From Crocinitomicaceae bacterium (GTDB lineage: Bacteria; Bacteroidota; Bacteroidia; Flavobacteriales_D; Crocinitomicaceae): a stretch of DNA of 64,000 nt. Under the pieces are notes generated by a model. The model worked only from the letters and a program-made list of their open reading frames with translations, did no database searches and was not told the origin of the DNA. Position numbers and translations under genes: made by a program. Shown one piece after another: positions 59,363 to 64,000 of this stretch; the first letter of the stretch is position 1; each line of letters starts with the position of its first letter. Where the stretch lies: positions 1 to 64,000 of the forward strand of contig JADJYC010000001.1 of assembly GCA_016719925.1 (NCBI GenBank). The letters are read 5' to 3'.

Positions 59363-60707
59363 GTGCATAAAAATTTGTCAAAAACAGTCATCATAGGGAA
59401 TGGAATTGCCGGTATAACCGCTGCACGGCAAATACGTAAAAAATCCAATCAGGAGATTTTGATTATTTCAGGTGAATCAACACATTTTTTTTCACGAACA
59501 GCATTGATGTATGTGTACATGGGACACATGCGCTGGGATGATATCAAACCTTATGAAGACTGGTTCTGGAAGAAAAATAAAATCGACCTTGAATTTGACT
59601 GGGTGTCTGAAGTTGATTTTCAGGATAAAATCGTTCACACCAGATCAGGAAAAAAAATAAAATACGATAAACTTATATTGGCCTTAGGATCAAAACCTAA
59701 TAAATTCGGTTGGCCGGGTCAGGAACTTAATCATGTTCAGGGTCTATATTCCAAACAAGATCTCGAAAGTCTGCAGTCATTAACTCCACAAATTAAAAAA
59801 GCAGTTATTGTTGGTGGAGGATTGATAGGAATTGAGCTGGCAGAAATGCTGCTCTCAAAAAATATTCAGGTTACTTTTCTTATCAGAGAAAAAAATTCTG
59901 GAACAATGTATTGCCTGATCAGGATGCGGAATTTATAACCAGACACATCCAAAAACATCCTGTCAATCTGAAGTTTGAAACTGAACTTGCTGAAATAATA
60001 AATGACGGAAATGGAAATGCCTGCGGTGTGATAACAAAATCCGGTGAAAAAATTTCCTGTGATTTTGTTGGACTGACAGCTGGTGTAACGCCAAATATTG
60101 ATCTGGTAAAGAATTCAATCTTAAAGACAGCAAAAGGAATTATAGTCAATCAGTATTTAGAAACATCGGTAAGTGACGTTTACGCTATAGGTGATTGTGC
60201 AGAGATTTCAGAACCACCTGCCGGAAGAAAAGCAATTGAACAGGTTTGGTATATCGGCAGAATGATGGGTGAAACAGTGGCAGATACCATTTGCGGAATA
60301 AGAAAAGCATATAATCCAGGTCCATGGTTCAATTCAGCCAAATTTTTTGATGTCGAGTATCAGACGTATGGAAATGTTCCTGCCGCATTGAATGAAAATA
60401 TGGATGAATTTTTCTGGCAGCATCCTTCAATAGAAAAATGCCTGCATATCGTTTGGAAAAAGATACATCTGAATTTACAGGAATAAATGTTTTCGGAATT
60501 CGTATGAGACATGAGTTATTTGATCAGTGGCTTAGAAATAAGGCCACTGTACAGGAGGTAATGGCAAATCTTGCGGCAGCCAATTTTGATCCCGAATTTT
60601 ATGCTTCGCATGAGCTTGAAATCATCAGTATGTTTAATAGTCAGAAAGGATTGAATGTTGTTCCTGCAAAAAAAGTCTGGTGGCAAAAATTGATTAAGTC
60701 GTCATGA
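59363..60707 (+). CDS. FAD-dependent NAD(P)H oxidoreductase (two frame breaks)
   Basis: About 448 residues. The FAD motif is VIIGNGIAGITAARQIRK, the NAD motif VIVGGGLIGIELAEMLL and the second FAD motif VYAIGDCAE; overall it resembles NirB/rubredoxin-reductase-type disulfide-less reductases. A C-terminal extension of about 130 residues (GPWFNSAKFFDVEYQTYGNVP; INVFGIRMRHELFDQWL) follows. The start is GTG 59363, or TTG 59375. Breaks: TT 59896-59897 (one base short; joins REKNFWNNVLPDQDAEF) and A5 60457-60461 (one base short; joins VWKKDTSEFTGINVF). The stop overlaps the start of the Fe-S membrane protein gene by four bases, so the two products probably act together. Confidence 0.82.
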
Positions 60708-62295
60708 AAAGTCTCAGACAAACAGGTTTGATTGTATTTCTTATTTCGCTGAGCATTTTCAGTGCGGTGAATTTTACAGGTCGTTTTTTGCTTACAGATG
60801 AAATCCTGAAAACAAAACTTTCTGATACTGAATATGCCAATCTGAAAAATAATTTTGCCTCGGAAGTTTTAAACAAAGAATATTCATCTTCCTGGTCAAT
60901 GGCATCAGAAATTATTGCCGTTTATGATAAAAAAAATCAGGAATTTATAAATGCAAAAGAGTGGGACAAAGTGATGTACACTCCATCAAAAGACATTGCT
61001 TTTAAATTGGTCAGAGCATCAGCAAACGGATGGATAACTGAAAATAAACTGCTTCTTTTTCTTTTGACGTTTGGATTGGGAATAATCGGCTCGCTGATGT
61101 TTATTCTGTCTGAACTTAAAATTCATCCGGTAGCCGGAATCAAGAATAATGGAATTTTTCAGAACGCATCAACTAACAGAGGATGGATTGGAATAGTAAC
61201 ATTTATTTTTCTCACCGGTTTTTATATACTGCTTTATTTCTACCCGTATGCGCTTATTAATTCAGCGATGATTACTGATCCGGTCAAGCATCTGTTCAAT
61301 CCAAATGAAAATGCATCACAATGGTTTTTGTATGGATTTATGTATTGTGTGGTGATGTTAGTGATGGGGATAAAAATGATCATCAAATACCGTCACAATA
61401 ATTATCAGATTGTTCGAACAACCGTAGTTGTTTTTTTTCAGTTGATTTTTGCATTTCTGCTGATTGAAATTCTGCCGTTGTTTAATTTGCCGGCCAGAGA
61501 TTTGAAAAGTGCCTGGCCGTTGGATTATACTTTTTTATTTGAGTGGAATGTGCAGGAATTAATTGCTGCAGGACACTTTGGCAAATTTGTTTTTGTATGG
61601 GGAATCATTCTTTCTCTTGTCATAATACCTGTGATGGTTTATTTCTTTGGAAAAAGATGGTATTGTTCATGGGTATGCGGTTGCGGCGGTTTGGCTGAAA
61701 CACTGGGTGATCCTTACAGACATCTTTCAAATAAAAAACTTTGGGCCTGGAAATTAGAAAGATGGTTGGTGCATGGAGTACTTGTTTTTGCAATTCTGAT
61801 GACAATTTTTACGGGGTATGTTACCTGGCAGATTATCAAGAATCCAGGTTCCGAAATTACTGATCGTATTTTCGGAATTTCTGTTTATGATTTCAGAGCG
61901 GCTTATGGATTTTTAATTGGTTCCATTTTCGCAGGGGTAATCGGGACAGGTTTTTATCCTGTTTTCGGAAACAGAACCTGGTGCAGATTCGGCTGTCCTT
62001 TGGCAGCCTACATGGGAATTATTCAACGTTTCAAATCACGTTTCAGAATTACAACCAATGGAGGTCAGTGCATTTCATGCGGTAATTGTTCTGCATATTG
62101 TGAGCAGGGAATTGATGTAAGAGCTTACGCCCAAAAGGTCAGAATATTGTCAGATCATCATGTGTAGGTTGCGGAATTTGTGCGTCGGTTTGTCCGCGAG
62201 GTGTATTAAAACTTGAAAACGGCCCTGAAGAAAACAGATTCGGAAATGAAGGACCTATTGTGCTGGGGAATAATGGATTTGAATTGAAGGACTAA
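60704..62295 (+). CDS. NapH/NosR-like polyferredoxin membrane protein (one frame break)
   Basis: About 530 residues. One N-terminal span, a periplasmic stretch, then several membrane spans; cysteine motifs CSWVCGCGG and WCRFGCPLAA lie on the cytoplasmic side, and two 4Fe-4S ferredoxin motifs end the protein (CISCGNCSAYC and CVGCGICASVCPRG). NapH and NosR-type proteins carry electrons between quinols or flavins and periplasmic reductases. The frame breaks at A4 62133-62136 (one base short); the corrected ending contains the second ferredoxin motif and stops at 62295. No nap, nos or nir reductase gene is in the window. It is coupled to the FAD oxidoreductase gene. Confidence 0.82.
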
Positions 62296-62339
62296 GAGAA
62301 AAGTGTTGAGTTTGTGATTTGTTCTTTTTGAATTTTGTT

Positions 62340-62415
62340 TTTTTTTCAATTTTGAATTTTGACATTTTATCATTAAAGATTTAGACCTTTAGAATTTTTA
62401 GACCTTTAGTATTTA
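62340..62415. repeat. AT-rich direct repeat
   Basis: Three short copies of a TTTAGACCTTTAG-like phrase occur between 62379 and 62410, in a T-rich stretch that begins at about 62325. They lie in the 129-base gap between the Fe-S protein and the glycosyltransferases, perhaps part of the promoter region. No box matches the TAnnTTTG consensus. Confidence 0.45.
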
Positions 62416-62424
62416 TAATCCCCA

Positions 62425-63117
62425 TTGCCTCCACAAAAAATCATAGTAATCATTCCCGCTGTCAATGAAGAAAATTCAATTGGAAAAGTTGTAAATGAAA
62501 TTCCAAAAGATCTGATATCTGAAATCATTGTGTGCAATAATGGTTCTTCTGATAATACGGAGATAGTTGCAAAAAATTCCGGCGCGACAGTATTGAATGA
62601 AAACAGAAAAGGATATGGCTGGGCTTGTCTGAAAGGTATGGAGTATGCTTCGAAGATGAGTTCGAAACCAGATATCGTTGTCTTTATTGATGGAGATTAT
62701 TCTGATTATCCGCAGGAAATGATTCAGGTGGTGCAGCCCATTTTGGAAGGAAATTTTGATTTTGTGATTGGTTCGAGAGCATTGGGCAAACGTCAGAAGG
62801 GTTCCATGACATTTCCACAAATTTTTGGAAACTGGCTGGCAACAAAACTGATGCGCTTATTTCATCGGGTTAAATATTCTGATCTGGGACCTTTCAGGGC
62901 AATTCGTTTTGATGCTCTAATGGCACTTGGTATGAAAGATAAAACTTATGGATGGACCATTGAAATGCAGATCAAAGCAGCAAAAAACAAATTGCGCATT
63001 ACTGAAGTTGCGGTTAACTATAAAAAGAGAATTGGAGTTTCTAAGGTTTCTGGAACTGTGAAAGGAACTATACTTGCAGGTTACAAAATCATTCTCACAA
63101 TATTTAAATATTTGTAA
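62425..63117 (+). CDS. Glycosyltransferase family 2, dolichol-phosphate-mannose-synthase-like
   Basis: A 230-residue GT-A enzyme. VIIPAVNEENSIGKVVNEIP begins the fold, IIVCNNGSSDNT binds the nucleotide, FIDGDYSDYP carries the metal-binding Asp-x-Asp, and SDLGPFRAIRFDAL is typical of the DPM1/polyprenyl-phosphate type. There are no C-terminal membrane spans, so it is the short soluble form. It would load a polyprenyl phosphate with a sugar. TTG 62425 is the only start that fits, since no ATG precedes the fold. It overlaps the next gene by one base (TAATG). Confidence 0.8.
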   Translation: MPPQKIIVIIPAVNEENSIGKVVNEIPKDLISEIIVCNNGSSDNTEIVAKNSGATVLNENRKGYGWACLKGMEYASKMSSKPDIVVFIDGDYSDYPQEMIQVVQPILEGNFDFVIGSRALGKRQKGSMTFPQIFGNWLATKLMRLFHRVKYSDLGPFRAIRFDALMALGMKDKTYGWTIEMQIKAAKNKLRITEVAVNYKKRIGVSKVSGTVKGTILAGYKIILTIFKYL

Positions 63118-64000
63118 TGTTTGCGGTCTTCATTATTAGCTTATATTTAATCTCCCTGCTGGTGATTTTTTCTATGCAATCATTCAGTTCAGACTTGCAA
63201 TTGCGTATGTACGTTCACGGAAAAAAAATCTCCACACGGAAAATATTACATGTGATTATTTTCCGTGTGTAACCGTTCAACTCCCGGTGTACAATGAAAA
63301 ATATGTGATAGAAAAACTATTGCAAAAAACAATTGAACTCAACTGGCCGGCAGATAAACTTGAAATTCAGATTTTGGATGACAGTACTGATGAAACAAAA
63401 GATTTACTTAATGATCTGGTAAGTCAGTATCTGCAAAGGGGATTTCCGGTTATACTGATTCATCGCAGTAACAGAGAAGGGTATAAAGCAGGGGCTTTGA
63501 AAAATGGACTGTCTCTGGCAAAAGGAGATTTCATTGCCATTTTTGACGCAGATTTTTTACCGGATACAGATTTTCTGATTAAAACAATTCCACATTTTTT
63601 AAATGAAAAAGTTGGAGTTGTACAAACGCGTTGGGATCATCTTAACAGAGATTATTCCATTCTGACACAACTTCAGGCTTTTGCCCTGGATGCACATTTT
63701 ACATCTGAACAAACAGGAAGAAATGTCAACGGATTTTTTATCAATTTCAACGGTACTGCCGGGGTTTGGAGAAAGCAGACAATAATTGATGCAGGCGGAT
63801 GGGAAGCAGATACACTTACTGAAGATCTTGACTTAAGTTACCGGGCACAATTAAAAGGATGGAAGTTTATTTACCGGGGAGATATTTTATCTCCTGCAGA
63901 ATTACCGGTAACTATGGCTGCACTGAAATCGCAACAGTTCAGGTGGACCAAGGGTGGGGCAGAGACCTTTCAAAAAATGGCGGAAGAATTATTAAAACTC
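63117..64000 (+). CDS. Processive family-2 glycosyltransferase, cellulose-synthase-like (5' part; one frame break)
   Basis: Cut off by the window end. ATG 63117 starts a membrane span (VFIISLYLISLLVIFS), then RMYVHGKK. The A8 run 63221-63228 is one base short; with nine A the protein continues NLHTENITCDYFPCVTVQLPVYNE. The GT core is complete up to the window edge: LDDSTDET, FDADFLPD, FNGTAGVWR, TEDLDLSYR and QQFRWTKGG, that is the D, DxD, TED and QxxRW motifs of processive synthases such as cellulose synthase or ceramide glucosyltransferase-like enzymes. It is coupled to the gene before it. Confidence 0.83.

Noticed and set aside
1607..63228. Rescue of all frame breaks by transcriptional slippage, as in some insect endosymbionts
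   Set aside because: Most runs are only 2-6 bases long and include G, C and T runs; rescue is known for long A tracts. Sequence error explains them better; only dnaX has independent reasons.

Overview
The window reads as chromosomal DNA of a Bacteroidota bacterium, most likely of the order Flavobacteriales (a Crocinitomicaceae/Fluviicola-like lineage is possible but not shown). Grounds: AT-rich genes; promoter boxes of the TTG-N19/20-TAnnTTTG type; a long NusB followed by a DUF1573 lipoprotein and YajC; DUF4834, DUF4924 and DUF1987 proteins; a fused alpha/beta 2-oxoacid dehydrogenase E1; OMP_b-brl-type receptors; and two surface proteins with type IX secretion (T9SS) C-terminal signals.

Layout. 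1-1302: 3' part of a 23S rRNA gene, 5S rRNA and a terminator. 1600-4713 (minus): TtcA, a SpoU methyltransferase and an ABC half-exporter. 4801-7643 (plus): leucine dehydrogenase, NusB, DUF1573 lipoprotein, YajC. 7683-11401 (minus): MORN protein, arginase/agmatinase-family enzyme, DnaX. 11568-13525 (plus): lipoprotein, then rpsF-rpsR-rplI. 13601-15235 (minus): Fic protein, unknown protein, PyrR-like phosphoribosyltransferase. 15405-24304 (plus): T9SS cargo protein, CarB, DUF4834, FkbM methyltransferase, YfhO. 24308-24933: a GxxExxY gene between inverted repeats. 24975-33096 (plus): a tightly packed sugar cluster. 33138-37297: T9SS type B cargo protein and a flippase. 37427-46466 (minus): YwqK-like protein, thioesterase, CapD/PglF-like dehydratase, quinone reductase, E1 dehydrogenase, outer-membrane receptor. 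46639-64000: a divergent paralogous receptor, SDR, lipoprotein pair, aconitase, GlcNAc-kinase-like ATPase, SiaC-like protein, OmpH, DUF4924, LpxL-like acyltransferase, DinB protein, FAD reductase/NapH-like pair and two glycosyltransferases.

How genes work together. The most interesting region is 26909-31459, where consecutive genes mostly overlap by 4 bases: CMP-sugar synthetase, HpcH/HpaI pyruvate aldolase, NAD-dependent epimerase, cyclase-family hydrolase, HAD phosphatase and 2-hydroxyacid dehydrogenase, flanked by methyltransferase, SGNH and MptE-like genes. This suggests a route to a CMP-activated 3-deoxy-2-ulosonic acid in which a pyruvate aldolase replaces the usual PEP-dependent synthase. 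The nearby flippase, PglF-like dehydratase and glycosyltransferases would make and export a surface glycan.

Caution on quality. About thirty single-base indels, nearly all inside short mononucleotide runs and mostly deletions, break at least twenty otherwise intact genes, including the essential rpsR, nusB, dnaX and carB. The 23S segment also departs from the universal sequence at peptidyl-transferase and sarcin-ricin positions. I read most of this as consensus error and annotate each broken gene as one gene, giving the break point. The dnaX break could also be real programmed frameshifting.
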